From contig WFTA01000057.1 in NCBI GenBank assembly GCA_015485715.1, positions 1 through 26,983 on the forward strand: a stretch of DNA of 26,983 bases, in the 5' to 3' direction. Positions 1 to 7,329 of the stretch are shown piece after piece; position 1 is the first letter of the stretch, and the number at the start of each line of letters is the position of its first letter. Origin of the DNA: Patescibacteria group bacterium (GTDB taxonomy: Bacteria; Patescibacteriota; Patescibacteriia; WFTA01; S139-112). The notes under the pieces were generated by a model. That model made no database searches. It was given only the letters and a program-made list of their open reading frames with translations, and was not told the DNA's origin. Made by a program: the position numbers and the translations under genes.

Positions 1-1
1 C

Positions 2-157
2 GGCCCAATCTCCAATCCCGGACTTGAGTCTATCATAGCTGCTATATATCCTGAAAAATCAGATTATCTTTTTTATTTGACATCTCCTGACGGAAAAGTG
101 ATATACAGCAAGACTTTTGAAGAGCATGTGAAAAATAAAAATAAGTATTTAAAGTAA
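2..157 (+). CDS. mltG: Endolytic transglycosylase MltG, C-terminal fragment
   Basis: The gene is open at the left edge of the window; only its last 51 codons and TAA stop are present. The translation begins GPISNPGLESIIAA and continues through YPEKSDYLFYL to KTFEEHVKNKNKYLK. PISNPG-x-ESI followed by a DYL-F/Y motif and a KTxEEH ending is the hallmark C-terminus of MltG/YceG, the membrane-bound lytic transglycosylase that cleaves nascent peptidoglycan strands and sets glycan chain length. The catalytic Glu lies upstream and cannot be seen here. The family assignment rests on motif recognition, but the C-terminal signature is distinctive. Confidence 0.85.
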   Translation, partial: GPISNPGLESIIAAIYPEKSDYLFYLTSPDGKVIYSKTFEEHVKNKNKYLK

Positions 158-286
158 TTTTTCTCTTATTTGAGACAAATTTTACCATCTCTCCTTTATT
201 TATCCCCAACCCAGACCTTGACAAAATTTTAGAAATGGTGTTTGTTGAGGGGTTATAAGTTATATTTTTAAGAAGTTGTCAGCAAT

Positions 287-1459
287 ATGGAAGATTTAAA
301 TAAAATAGAGCAGATATCTCGAATCAGGTATGTAGATATAGATGGTTTTAAAGAATTGGAACTAGTATTTAATAGAGCCGTTAAATCATTATTACAAGAC
401 CAGCAGAATTTTCAGTTTGAGTTACTTAATCATATATTGGATTTAGTGAGGGATCAGAAAATAGAGATACAGAGTATACAAGATTTGATTTTGGTTATAG
501 ACAAGATCGTAGGTTCGATTCAATCTCATAATATTGAGCAAACGAGAGAAGAAATACTCAGTTGGGTATTACAAAATAAAGAGAATCTCACGTTATTAAA
601 TATGTTTAACATTCTATTATTAGAGAAAATTATAGATTTATCCAATAAAAATGCTTTAATAAATGAGTTTAGTCAATTAGCTCGTTCTTCAAATGTAATA
701 AATGATAGTTTACTTACACAAATAAAAGCAATATGTAAAGAATTATATATCTTACACGTTATAAATGATCTATTAAATAGTTCACTACAGATCGCCTTCG
801 AACGTGAAGGGGGTAGAATTTCAATCTGGGATTTGATAGCAAAAAGAAATGTAGATGATGAGGTTATCAAAATTTTAGAAGGAAAAATACAAAGTATTAT
901 GTATATATTATATAAGAATGAGTTTAGTAGATTTTTTTCAACTCAGCATTATAAGATTAGTTGTATATTGAGAGATATTTTAGGTAATGTGATATTAAGT
1001 GGGGATGATCAACAACTATATAAGTATACAGATCAATTGGCAGAACATATAGTGGCATGTTGTATTAACCCCCATATATCTTCGATTAAACCTTTTTTTA
1101 TGTCTTTCAAAGATGATGGATTTAATACGAATTTTTTTAATAAATTACAAAATTGTGAGATTAAAACTTTGCTTAAAGGTGAGGAAGAAATTAGCATTGA
1201 TCCGACATTGCCATTGTTATTTTGCAAAGATAGTGATTTTAAGGTAACTAATGAATATACATTGAATTTAGATAAAATAGAGGCTATTATTAAATCAACA
1301 ATATTTTTAGCCCAATTCATAACGTTCAAAGGTATGGAAGAATTTTTTATAGCAAAACATGGAGGTGTATTTAGGGCGGGAATAAATGTATTCCCTGATG
1401 CTTTAAAAAATGTATTTAGATTTAATATCGAAATGATGAGGGAATTAAAAAATTCATAA
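287..1459 (+). CDS. Hypothetical helical protein, 390 aa
   Basis: I do not recognise the family. The ATG at 287 opens a clean 390-codon frame ending in TAA. The product is rich in Ile, Leu, Asn and Lys and is predicted by eye to be almost entirely alpha-helical. It has no signal peptide, no clear membrane span, no Walker motif and no cysteine pairs suggesting a metal site. It sits alone between mltG and the rplJ promoter, 129 bp after the mltG stop. A TTGACA at 218-223 could be a -35 box, but the matching -10 position is poor. No Shine-Dalgarno is visible. Base composition looks more AT-rich than in rplJ/rplL, and its style resembles the unknown helical proteins at 7029-10535. Shared ancestry with those is only a suspicion. 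Confidence 0.75.
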   Translation: MEDLNKIEQISRIRYVDIDGFKELELVFNRAVKSLLQDQQNFQFELLNHILDLVRDQKIEIQSIQDLILVIDKIVGSIQSHNIEQTREEILSWVLQNKENLTLLNMFNILLLEKIIDLSNKNALINEFSQLARSSNVINDSLLTQIKAICKELYILHVINDLLNSSLQIAFEREGGRISIWDLIAKRNVDDEVIKILEGKIQSIMYILYKNEFSRFFSTQHYKISCILRDILGNVILSGDDQQLYKYTDQLAEHIVACCINPHISSIKPFFMSFKDDGFNTNFFNKLQNCEIKTLLKGEEEISIDPTLPLLFCKDSDFKVTNEYTLNLDKIEAIIKSTIFLAQFITFKGMEEFFIAKHGGVFRAGINVFPDALKNVFRFNIEMMRELKNS

Positions 1460-1483
1460 TATTAGGCATTGTTGAAAACTTGT

Positions 1484-1513
1484 TTGACAGAGAGATAGGG
1501 TGTGTGTTATATT
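1484..1513 (+). promoter_or_regulatory. Sigma70-type promoter of the rplJ-rplL operon
   Basis: TTGACA at 1484-1489 and TATATT at 1508-1513 are separated by 18 bp (17 bp if TTATAT at 1507-1512 is taken as the -10). This is one of the strongest promoter matches in the window and lies directly before the L10 leader, as expected for a ribosomal protein operon. Confidence 0.8.
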
Positions 1514-1525
1514 GTTTATAACAAC

Positions 1526-1615
1526 AAAAAGCCGCAGACCACAGGTACAAAAGTAAATCCTGTGCAGGCAAAAATCTAAGTTTCTTTATCTGCGGCTTTT
1601 TGCACGCAGTTTTTT
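1526..1615 (+). ncRNA. Ribosomal protein L10 leader (autoregulatory mRNA element)
   Basis: A perfect 13-bp closing stem pairs AAAAAGCCGCAGA (1526-1538) with TCTGCGGCTTTTT (1589-1601). Inside it, CACAGG (1540-1545) pairs with CCTGTG (1559-1564), and AAATCC-TGTGCAGG follows the loop. This matches the known L10 leader layout (a GCAGAC-type strand, a purine-rich loop, an AAUCCUG strand), where the L10(L12)4 complex binds its own mRNA. A second helix, CTGCG (1590-1594) with CGCAG (1605-1609), lies immediately before six Ts (1610-1615). It shares bases with the closing stem, so the two cannot coexist. This suggests transcription attenuation; which state terminates cannot be decided by eye. Confidence 0.8.
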
Positions 1616-1640
1616 GTTTTTAATAAGTAATTTAAGATAT

Positions 1641-2165
1641 ATGGCAAAAACAAGAGCACAAAAAGAAGAGGTTGTTAAAAGGCTTATAGACAGGATTAAA
1701 GAGTCAAAATCCGTAGTTATAGCCAATTTCAGCCAGTTGCCTGTAGTGGATGATAACAAGTTCAGGTCTGATCTGAGAAAATCAGGTGTTAAATATGAAG
1801 TTGTAAAGAAAAATCTGCTCATCAAGGTATTAGAGCAAATAGGCTATGATATACCTGATCTTAAGCCTGTGGAGAGTAATATTGCACTGGCAGTATCAGA
1901 TGATGAGGTAACAGCACCTAAAAAAATATATGAATTTTCCAAAGACAGAGAAACCTACAATATATTTGCGGGATATCTGGAAGGAGAGCTTTTAAGCAAA
2001 GAAGCAGTGGAAAATCTTGCCAAGCTTCCCAGCAAGGAAGAACTGGTTGCCAAATTACTGGGAAGTCTCAATGCACCTGTATCAGGATTTGTCAATGCGC
2101 TGGCCGGCAATATCAGGAATTTTGTTTATGTTTTAAATGCAATTAAAGATGTAAAAGGTCAATAG
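1641..2165 (+). CDS. rplJ: 50S ribosomal protein L10 (uL10)
   Basis: L10 forms the base of the ribosomal stalk: it binds 23S rRNA with its N-terminal domain and carries L7/L12 dimers on its C-terminal helix. The ATG at 1641 gives a 174-residue protein starting MAKTRAQKEEVVKRL, a normal L10 start and length. An upstream in-frame TTG at 1614 would begin inside the terminator-like T-run of the leader and is rejected. The body shows the expected SVVIANFSQLPV segment, followed by KSGVKYEVVKKNLL and a C-terminal part ending in LAGNIRNFVYVLNAIKDVK. There is no obvious Shine-Dalgarno. It is followed 48 bp later by rplL, the standard partner. Confidence 0.95.
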   Translation: MAKTRAQKEEVVKRLIDRIKESKSVVIANFSQLPVVDDNKFRSDLRKSGVKYEVVKKNLLIKVLEQIGYDIPDLKPVESNIALAVSDDEVTAPKKIYEFSKDRETYNIFAGYLEGELLSKEAVENLAKLPSKEELVAKLLGSLNAPVSGFVNALAGNIRNFVYVLNAIKDVKGQ

Positions 2166-2213
2166 TAATTTTAGAAGTTGTAAGATTGTATAATTATAAT
2201 TAAATATAAAATT

Positions 2214-2747
2214 ATGTCAGACGAACAAAAGAAAGAAGAACAAACAACAGAAGAAGAAAAACAGGAAGCACAAGCAGATCAAGCTCCATCTGAAGAAGCT
2301 GCTGCTTCTGACGATCAACCGGCTGCAGATGATGCAGCACAAAAAGATGAGGAAGAAGTAGAAGTACCTGAGAAATTTAAGGCATTGGTTGAGGAAATTG
2401 AAAAAATGTCAGTGCTTGATTTGGCAGAGCTGGTAAAGGTCTTGGAGAAAAAGTTTGGCGTTTCAGCTGCTGCACCTGCTGTAGCTGTGGCTGCTGCACC
2501 AGCCGGCGATGGCGGCGAGGGAGGAGCTGCAGAAAAAGACTCCTATGATGTAGAGCTTACAGCTGTGGGTGATAATAAGATAGGGGTTATCAAAGTTATT
2601 CGCGAGATTACCGGCAAGGGATTGAAAGAGGCAAAGGATATGGTAGAGGGCGCACCTGTTGTGGTCAAAGAAGGAGCTAAGAAAGATGAAGCTGAAGAGA
2701 TTAAACAAAAGTTGACAGAGGCCGGAGCTCAGGTTACTTTGAAATAG
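2214..2747 (+). CDS. rplL: 50S ribosomal protein L7/L12 (bL12) with acidic N-terminal extension
   Basis: L7/L12 is the mobile stalk protein that recruits translation GTPases. The core is canonical: dimerisation domain from about residue 51 (VPEKFKALVEEIEKMSVLDL), an Ala/Gly hinge at about 85-108, and a C-terminal domain from about 109 with GLKEAKDMVEGAP. The protein is 177 residues, against about 120-130 for most bacteria. The difference is a roughly 50-residue extension made largely of Glu, Gln, Asp, Ala and Lys. The extension is hard to explain as a wrong start: the next in-frame Met is residue 65, inside a core helix, and the valine codons at the junction are GTA. A terminator follows directly. 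Confidence 0.95.
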   Translation: MSDEQKKEEQTTEEEKQEAQADQAPSEEAAASDDQPAADDAAQKDEEEVEVPEKFKALVEEIEKMSVLDLAELVKVLEKKFGVSAAAPAVAVAAAPAGDGGEGGAAEKDSYDVELTAVGDNKIGVIKVIREITGKGLKEAKDMVEGAPVVVKEGAKKDEAEEIKQKLTEAGAQVTLK

Positions 2748-2768
2748 ACTTTATCCATATTTTATTAG

Positions 2769-2793
2769 AAAGCCCCGTAAAGGGGCTTTTTTA
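2769..2793 (+). terminator. Intrinsic terminator after rplL
   Basis: AAGCCCC, a GTAAA loop and GGGGCTT form a stem followed by a run of six Ts, 22 bp after the rplL stop codon. It ends the rplJ-rplL operon. Confidence 0.9.
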
Positions 2794-2805
2794 TTTACAG
2801 GATAT

Positions 2806-2834
2806 TTGCAAAATTATTAAAAATATACTATTTT
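2806..2834 (+). promoter_or_regulatory. Possible promoter for the PP2C-like membrane protein
   Basis: TTGCAA (2806-2811) and TATTTT (2829-2834) are 17 bp apart, each matching four of six consensus bases. The site lies just after the rplL terminator and 29 bp before the downstream ATG, so position supports it more than sequence does. Confidence 0.35.
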
Positions 2835-2862
2835 ATATACAGCTATTTATCTTTTTTTGATT

Positions 2863-5094
2863 ATGAAAGTATGGAAATTGCAGACAATACCCAATATTAA
2901 GTATGATGGACAGGTATATATCAGTACGAATCATCCTTCAGATGCAGGCGGTCAGCTTATTATCCTTTTGAATGCTAATTTGACCCATTTAGGGTCTAAA
3001 ATACCTTTTGAGGAGATTATTGATTTTATAAGCACTGTTTACTATGGGTATATTGATGATATGGGAAATGATGATGTTGATGTGGAGAGTGTCTTGGAAA
3101 GGACAGTGCTTGAATTTAAGAAAAATATTCTTAAGTTCTTCTCTCAGCACAGCAAAGAGGAAATAGCCAAGTATCTTACTGTATTTATAGGTGTTTTATA
3201 CAAGGATGAACTTTTGTTTGCAAGATCAGGGGATGTGAGAATATTTTTGCTTTACAAAAAAGCATTTATGGAGATAGAAGAAGAAGATGATACATCTTCG
3301 AGCAGATGGGAATCTTTTTTATCTTTTATTACCAGAGGCCCTATATCTGAAAATTCACTGGTGTTTATAGGAAACAGTATTGTTTTTGATTATTTTTCTG
3401 ATATTAAACTGCAAAAAATATTATCCAAGGGATGGGAGGAGAGTATTAAAGAGTATAAAGAGTTGATAGCAGAGTTTGGCCGCCAAAGTTTTTTTCAGAC
3501 CATTATTGTAAGCAATATTCCAAAAGAGGCGGTTTTTGCCGGTAAATCTCAGAAGACTCAGGAGTCAGTGGGGAGACTGAATAATCTGAAAGATTCTACA
3601 TCATCTTTGATGTCAGCTTCTATTCTAGATAAAGTAAAAGGAGATTTGGGTAAATTATCTCAAAAACTCAAGCAAACAGAAAAAGAGGAAGTTTATGACA
3701 GAGAAAGAGCTATTAAGCGCAGGATAGAGGAGAGGGATAAGTTGAAAAAGGTCATACATTTTATATCAAAGCTGTTGAAGAAGATATTTATAGTTTTGGT
3801 CTGGTTTTTATCCCATATCCCTCAGATTTTTAGAATTATATACAGGAACAGAAAGAGTATAACAGGCGGGTTTAAAAATATGTTTTCTGTAATTTATACC
3901 ACAGCAAGAGGTTTACCGCAGAAAACGGCCACTTTTTACAAAAAGAAAACAGAGTATTACAGGAGTCTGGACGAAAGAAGAAAAAACATAGTATTGGCCA
4001 TTTTTGGCGCGGTGATTGTGCTTATAGCAAGTATTTTGCTTGGTGTATCCCAAGTGTCTCAGAGTAAAAGCACTCAGCAGGTTTTGTCAGTCTTGGAAGA
4101 GGTTGATCTTAAAAGATCATCAGCAGAGGCTGCGCTTTTGTATGGAAATAGGAAACAGGCTGCTGTTTTGATAGCAGAAGCAAGAAAATTACTTTCTTCT
4201 ATAGATGCCTCAAAAGCAGGTAAAGAAGTAAAGGATAAAAAAGCAGAGACAGCCAAGTCGTTGTTTGAGATATATACACAAATCCAAAAGATTGAGATTT
4301 TGGATGACATAAATCCTGTGTTTAGTGGAGGAGAGGTACTGGCAGAAGACAATTCCATAATACATATTGTAGGAGCTCCTGACATATCATATATGTTTAC
4401 CAGTCAGGGAGAAATCTACACCATGAATCCAAAAGAAAAAAGTGTATCAAAATCTGGAGTATGGAAAGAAAAGGGAGAGATAAAATCTCTGGCATATATG
4501 GAAGATGGAAGGATATTGGTTCAGACACTGGAACCCACTCCCAATCTCTATATACTGGATACTGGCAAGAGACAGGTTCAAAAGGTGGATATTACTTGGA
4601 ATAATCCGGAAACACCCAAGCAGAGCGTAATTCCTTATTTTACACGCATATATACACTAGATGCCCGTGACAGACAGATATACAGACATCAAAGGTTTGG
4701 AGAGAGGTATCTAAAGGGTGTTGCATGGCTTAAAGATGAGGCTGTGGATCTTTCTGATGCTGTATCTATGGCAATAGATGGTAGTATCTGGGTTGTAACA
4801 AGCTCTGGTAAAGTGTACAAACTTACAGGAGGTGAGAGAGAAAAGATAGATTTGTCTTTTATAGATCCGCCGCTTAATTCCCCAAGTTTCATCTGGACCA
4901 ATGTAGATTCAAATCTTGTCTATATTGTAGATCCCGCAACTCGCAGGATAGTTGTGATAGAAAAAGACGGCACACTCAGAAGGCAGTATGTATCTAAAAA
5001 GTTTGATAAACTAAGCGAGATTTCAGTAAATACTGATTTGAAAAGAATATTTGTTCTAAATGGCAATGATATATACGAGATTGAAGAAAAATAG
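2863..5094 (+). CDS. Membrane protein: PP2C-like N-terminal domain, transmembrane helix, propeller-like C-terminal domain
   Basis: The start is taken as ATG 2863 (743 aa) rather than TTG 2857. Residues about 1-215 resemble a degenerate PP2C-type Ser/Thr phosphatase fold: the strand-rich TVFIGVLYKDELLFARSGDV followed by RIFLLY matches the family's G-D-S/V-R region. The usual DGxGG metal motif is not seen, so activity is doubtful. A basic coiled-coil stretch (about 230-300) leads to a hydrophobic segment at about 298-320 and a clear transmembrane helix at about 376-397, preceded by DERRKN. Positive-inside charge places the N-terminus in the cytoplasm. Outside follow an Ala/Lys-rich helical hairpin (about 400-470) and repeated short strands ending in NGNDIYEIEEK, which look like a TolB/NHL-type propeller. 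The layout suggests a receptor or sensor. The gene is monocistronic here. Domain names are inferred from sequence patterns only. Confidence 0.7.
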   Translation: MKVWKLQTIPNIKYDGQVYISTNHPSDAGGQLIILLNANLTHLGSKIPFEEIIDFISTVYYGYIDDMGNDDVDVESVLERTVLEFKKNILKFFSQHSKEEIAKYLTVFIGVLYKDELLFARSGDVRIFLLYKKAFMEIEEEDDTSSSRWESFLSFITRGPISENSLVFIGNSIVFDYFSDIKLQKILSKGWEESIKEYKELIAEFGRQSFFQTIIVSNIPKEAVFAGKSQKTQESVGRLNNLKDSTSSLMSASILDKVKGDLGKLSQKLKQTEKEEVYDRERAIKRRIEERDKLKKVIHFISKLLKKIFIVLVWFLSHIPQIFRIIYRNRKSITGGFKNMFSVIYTTARGLPQKTATFYKKKTEYYRSLDERRKNIVLAIFGAVIVLIASILLGVSQVSQSKSTQQVLSVLEEVDLKRSSAEAALLYGNRKQAAVLIAEARKLLSSIDASKAGKEVKDKKAETAKSLFEIYTQIQKIEILDDINPVFSGGEVLAEDNSIIHIVGAPDISYMFTSQGEIYTMNPKEKSVSKSGVWKEKGEIKSLAYMEDGRILVQTLEPTPNLYILDTGKRQVQKVDITWNNPETPKQSVIPYFTRIYTLDARDRQIYRHQRFGERYLKGVAWLKDEAVDLSDAVSMAIDGSIWVVTSSGKVYKLTGGEREKIDLSFIDPPLNSPSFIWTNVDSNLVYIVDPATRRIVVIEKDGTLRRQYVSKKFDKLSEISVNTDLKRIFVLNGNDIYEIEEK

Positions 5095-5116
5095 ATAAAA
5101 TTTTCTAATTTTCAAT

Positions 5117-5134
5117 CCCAGTCATACGACGGGA
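5117..5134 (+). repeat. Mini-hairpin with TCATACGA loop
   Basis: CCC, a bulged A, GTC, a loop ATAC, then GAC and GGG form a short stem-loop containing TCATACGA. The same design, including the bulged A, recurs at 6146-6164, with a related hairpin at 6110-6127. Confidence 0.5.
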
Positions 5135-5139
5135 TAGAT

Positions 5140-5345
5140 AACCAATTTTCAATCAATTTCCCAATAACCCAATTTAATAAATGTCAAATGACAAAGCTCA
5201 AATGACAAATCAACCCAGCCCCACTTTTTGAGGTAAATCTGTGTTATAAAGCCAATGGGTATATAATTTGATTTAAAGCAATATATCTGCAGATAATCTT
5301 AAAAAGTGGAGCTGGATGGAGCTGGGTGGGGTTTTTCATTTGAGG
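5140..5345. repeat. Dispersed intergenic inverted-repeat element, copy 1
   Basis: This non-coding gap holds an AT-rich left arm shared with the other copies and a core that is repeated at the right edge of the window: 5161-5253 matches 26891-26983 at 92 of 93 positions. Within it, 5213-5229 (ACCCAGCCCCACTTTTT) is complementary to 5301-5317 with two mismatches, giving a 17-bp stem around a 71-bp loop that itself contains the perfect palindrome TATCTGCAGATA (5284-5295). No reading frame is present. The structure resembles a MITE or other non-autonomous hairpin element. Confidence 0.7.
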
Positions 5346-5403
5346 TTTTTATTTTTTCTCAAATAATGATATTATTATAAATATAAAATTAAATTTGAGG
5401 ATT

Positions 5404-6009
5404 ATGTTAGAACAATTATTTGGCTCAAGAACAAGATGGAAATTGATGAAGATTTTTTTATCTCATCCAGATGATAAATATTATATTAGAGAGCTGGTCA
5501 GACTCACAAGGGAAAAGATAAATTCTATTAGAAGGGAGCTGAAGAATCTTGAGAGTTGGGGGATAGTGAAGGTAGTAGAAACTGAAGAAGAGCAGCCAAG
5601 AACAACAAAATCAAGGACTAAAAAGAAAAGTCCTCAGGATAAAAAGTACTATCAGGCAGATAAAAGTTTTCTTTTGTTTAATGAGCTTAAGGATTTGGTA
5701 ATGAAATCATGGCTTTTGGTTGAGAAAAGCCTTGCATCAAAACTTACCAAACTTGGATCTGTAAGGGCTTTGTTTTTGTGTGGTAGATTTGTAGAGGACC
5801 ATGATTTGGGGGTTGATATTTTTATTGTTGGTAGTGTGAACAGAGAAAAGCTGAAAAATTTGATATCAAAGTTGAGCAGGAGTTTTGGAGAGGAGATAAA
5901 CTATACAGTGATGACTTATAATGAGTATAAGACTAGAAAGACAGTTACAGATAAATTTTTGTATCGCATCCTATCCAGCAAACATATCAAAATAGTAGAT
6001 AGACTATAG
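5404..6009 (+). CDS. Winged-helix regulator with nucleotidyltransferase-like domain
   Basis: ATG 5404 is preferred over the in-frame TTG 5395 and gives 201 residues. The N-terminal 60 or so residues form a winged helix: MLEQLFGSRTRWKLMKIFL, then YYIRELVRLTREKINSIRRE as the recognition region, and LKNLESWGIVK as the wing. A basic linker (KSRTKKKSPQDKK) follows. The C-terminal half resembles a minimal nucleotidyltransferase fold: LFLCGRFVEDHDLGVDIFIV aligns with the GS-x(n)-D-x-D motif, but the catalytic GS is GR. It is therefore probably a non-catalytic ligand-binding or toxin-antitoxin-like fold. Such HTH-NTase fusions occur in CPR genomes. No partner gene lies next to it: both flanks are repeat elements. 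Target unknown. Confidence 0.75.
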   Translation: MLEQLFGSRTRWKLMKIFLSHPDDKYYIRELVRLTREKINSIRRELKNLESWGIVKVVETEEEQPRTTKSRTKKKSPQDKKYYQADKSFLLFNELKDLVMKSWLLVEKSLASKLTKLGSVRALFLCGRFVEDHDLGVDIFIVGSVNREKLKNLISKLSRSFGEEINYTVMTYNEYKTRKTVTDKFLYRILSSKHIKIVDRL

Positions 6010-6021
6010 GGTAGGTAAAAT

Positions 6022-6486
6022 TATAAATTCTAAATTCTAAATCCTAAATAAAAACCAAAAATAATTTTCAAATTTTCAATTTACAGCCCCAGTCATCCCA
6101 GTTATACGACCATGTCATGCGACATGGCAAGCGGGACAAGTACGACCCTAATCATACGATAGGGCAGGCGGGGTAAAATTTTCAATCAATTCCTTAATTT
6201 TCCAATGAATCAAGCCCTTAAACACTGTGTCAAACATCAGTATTATTATAGTTTAAACCATTAAGTCATTAAATCATTGTAAATTCATTGAAAATTGAAA
6301 ATTCGTAAATTGGATAATTATTTATGGTTTGTTTAGAATTTCGGGTTTAGTATTTAAAATTTTAAAATATGTTTGGGACCTACATACTGTGACGACATGC
6401 TATGGATTTGACATTTGGATTTTGGTATTTGTAATTCTATAGGTTTGGGTTGATTAGAAATTAGAGCAGTTGGGTTAATTTTTACT
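6022..6486. repeat. Dispersed intergenic element, copy 2 (composite), no gene
   Basis: This roughly 490-bp gene-free gap starts with the left arm AAATTCTAAATTCTAAATCC and AAAAACCAAAAATAATTTTC, continues through a nested hairpin block (6085-6174), and ends with the right arm ATTTGACATTTGGATTTTGG at about 6399, then ATTCTATAGGTTT and TTAGAGCAGTTGGGTTAATT up to 6480. The right arm is shared almost base for base with 12197-12271. I see no open reading frame or RNA gene in it. Confidence 0.7.
6085..6174. repeat. Nested stem-loop block with TCATACGA/TCATGCGA loops
   Basis: The block folds as stems inside stems. An outer CCCC (about 6087-6090) can pair with GGGG near 6170. An inner CCC (6097-6099) can pair with GGG (6133-6135). 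Inside that is a perfect 7-bp hairpin, CCATGTC-ATGC-GACATGG (6110-6127). Beside it lies CCCT-A-ATC-ATAC-GAT-AGGG (6146-6164). The decamers GTTATACGAC (6101-6110) and ATCATACGAT (6151-6160) and the octamer TCATGCGA recur in it. Nested copies suggest repeated insertion of a small hairpin element into itself. Confidence 0.55.
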
Positions 6487-6499
6487 GTTTTAAGTTCTT

Positions 6500-6919
6500 A
6501 TGTTGTTTTTATTTATTGATTTTTCAGGAGAGGTAAAAAGAAGCGGTTCATATTTTTTCAGAATCGCTGTTTTTGATTTAAATAGTGGTGATTTTGTGGT
6601 TAAAAAGAGAGTGAAAGTGATAAACAATTTTTCTGAAAGGTTTTTTTATTCTTTTGACAGAGTTTTATCATCTTCTGGGATAAAACTTTCTGATTTTAAA
6701 GCTGTTTTTGCAGTTAGAGGTCCGGGCAGATTTTCAGCTTTAAGGACTGCTGTATCTTTTGCCAATGCGTTTTCATATGCACTTGACATACCGCTTGTAG
6801 GCCTTGACAGAATAGATGAAAAAGGGAGAAAATACTGGCACAAGGTCTTGGGTATTATGGAAAATTATAAACTATCTTACCGAAAATCTTATTTGTATCC
6901 TTTATATCAGTATCATTAA
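6500..6919 (+). CDS. tsaB: TsaB-like tRNA threonylcarbamoyladenosine protein (short form)
   Basis: TsaB is the non-catalytic partner of TsaD in the complex that makes t6A37 on ANN-decoding tRNAs. The 139-residue product opens with MLFLFIDFSG (family: M-x-ILxIDTS). Its central VRGPGRFSALRTAVSFANAF followed by SYALDIPLVGL matches the TsaB signature GPGSFTGLR-x-G-x-x-x-A-K-A-L-A. Full-length TsaB is usually over 200 residues; this one stops soon after the ASKHA core, ending in LYPLYQYH. Short versions are common in CPR bacteria, so it may be complete, though a truncated reading cannot be excluded. Other t6A genes (tsaC, tsaD, tsaE) are not in the window. No Shine-Dalgarno is visible. Confidence 0.75.
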   Translation: MLFLFIDFSGEVKRSGSYFFRIAVFDLNSGDFVVKKRVKVINNFSERFFYSFDRVLSSSGIKLSDFKAVFAVRGPGRFSALRTAVSFANAFSYALDIPLVGLDRIDEKGRKYWHKVLGIMENYKLSYRKSYLYPLYQYH

Positions 6920-6974
6920 CATTATTCTATACTTATTGCCTATAAGATTTGTTAAAGATTATCATATTCTTGTC

Positions 6975-7002
6975 TTGACATCTTTTTTTATTTACTTAAT
7001 CT
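6975..7002 (+). promoter_or_regulatory. Possible promoter for the 7029-8448 gene pair
   Basis: A perfect TTGACA (6975-6980) is followed 16 bp later by TAATCT (6997-7002), a poor -10. It lies 27 bp before the ATG at 7029, a sensible distance. Confidence 0.35.
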
Positions 7003-7028
7003 TAGTTTAGATATTATCAGGATTATCT

Positions 7029-7328
7029 ATGTTAAATATATTAAGACGAAAAAGAATGGAAGATGAACCTCAGAGGCAAGAGACTACTCCTGAAATGTGT
7101 ATTAAGGAAGTGTTAGAAAGACGAGACACTAAAGAGCTAAGAGAAATGCTGTTTAGGTATGTAGGAAAAGGAGAAAAATCTTTTAAGGATGAATTATCGT
7201 TGGTAGAGATGGTTTTTGCTCTTGTTGAAAGTTCAGATAGGATATTGAAAGAAGAAGGATTGAAAAGTTTTATAGATTATGTTGAGGATCTGAAAAGAAT
7301 GTTATCACCTGAAAATAGTGGTATATAA
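7029..7328 (+). CDS. Hypothetical small charged protein, 99 aa
   Basis: I do not recognise this protein. It is short, highly charged (many Glu, Lys and Arg) and probably all-helical, with no signal peptide or membrane span. Its TAA stop (7326-7328) is one base before the ATG of the next gene, so the two are almost certainly co-translated and may work together. A TTGACA lies upstream at 6975. Coding status rests on the tight coupling and the clean start; length alone would not be strong proof. Confidence 0.6.
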   Translation: MLNILRRKRMEDEPQRQETTPEMCIKEVLERRDTKELREMLFRYVGKGEKSFKDELSLVEMVFALVESSDRILKEEGLKSFIDYVEDLKRMLSPENSGI

Positions 7329-7329
7329 T

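Noticed and set aside
5101..5394. Possible CRISPR array or tandem repeat in the gaps
   Set aside because: The repeats are dispersed and inverted with irregular spacing; there are no regular spacers and no cas genes.
6816..7010. 64-aa hydrophobic frame overlapping the end of tsaB
   Set aside because: It lies out of frame over 100 bp of tsaB, has no ribosome-binding site, and its hydrophobicity is explained by AT-rich (Ile/Leu/Phe) codons in the intergenic part. A tsaB frameshift is possible but not shown.
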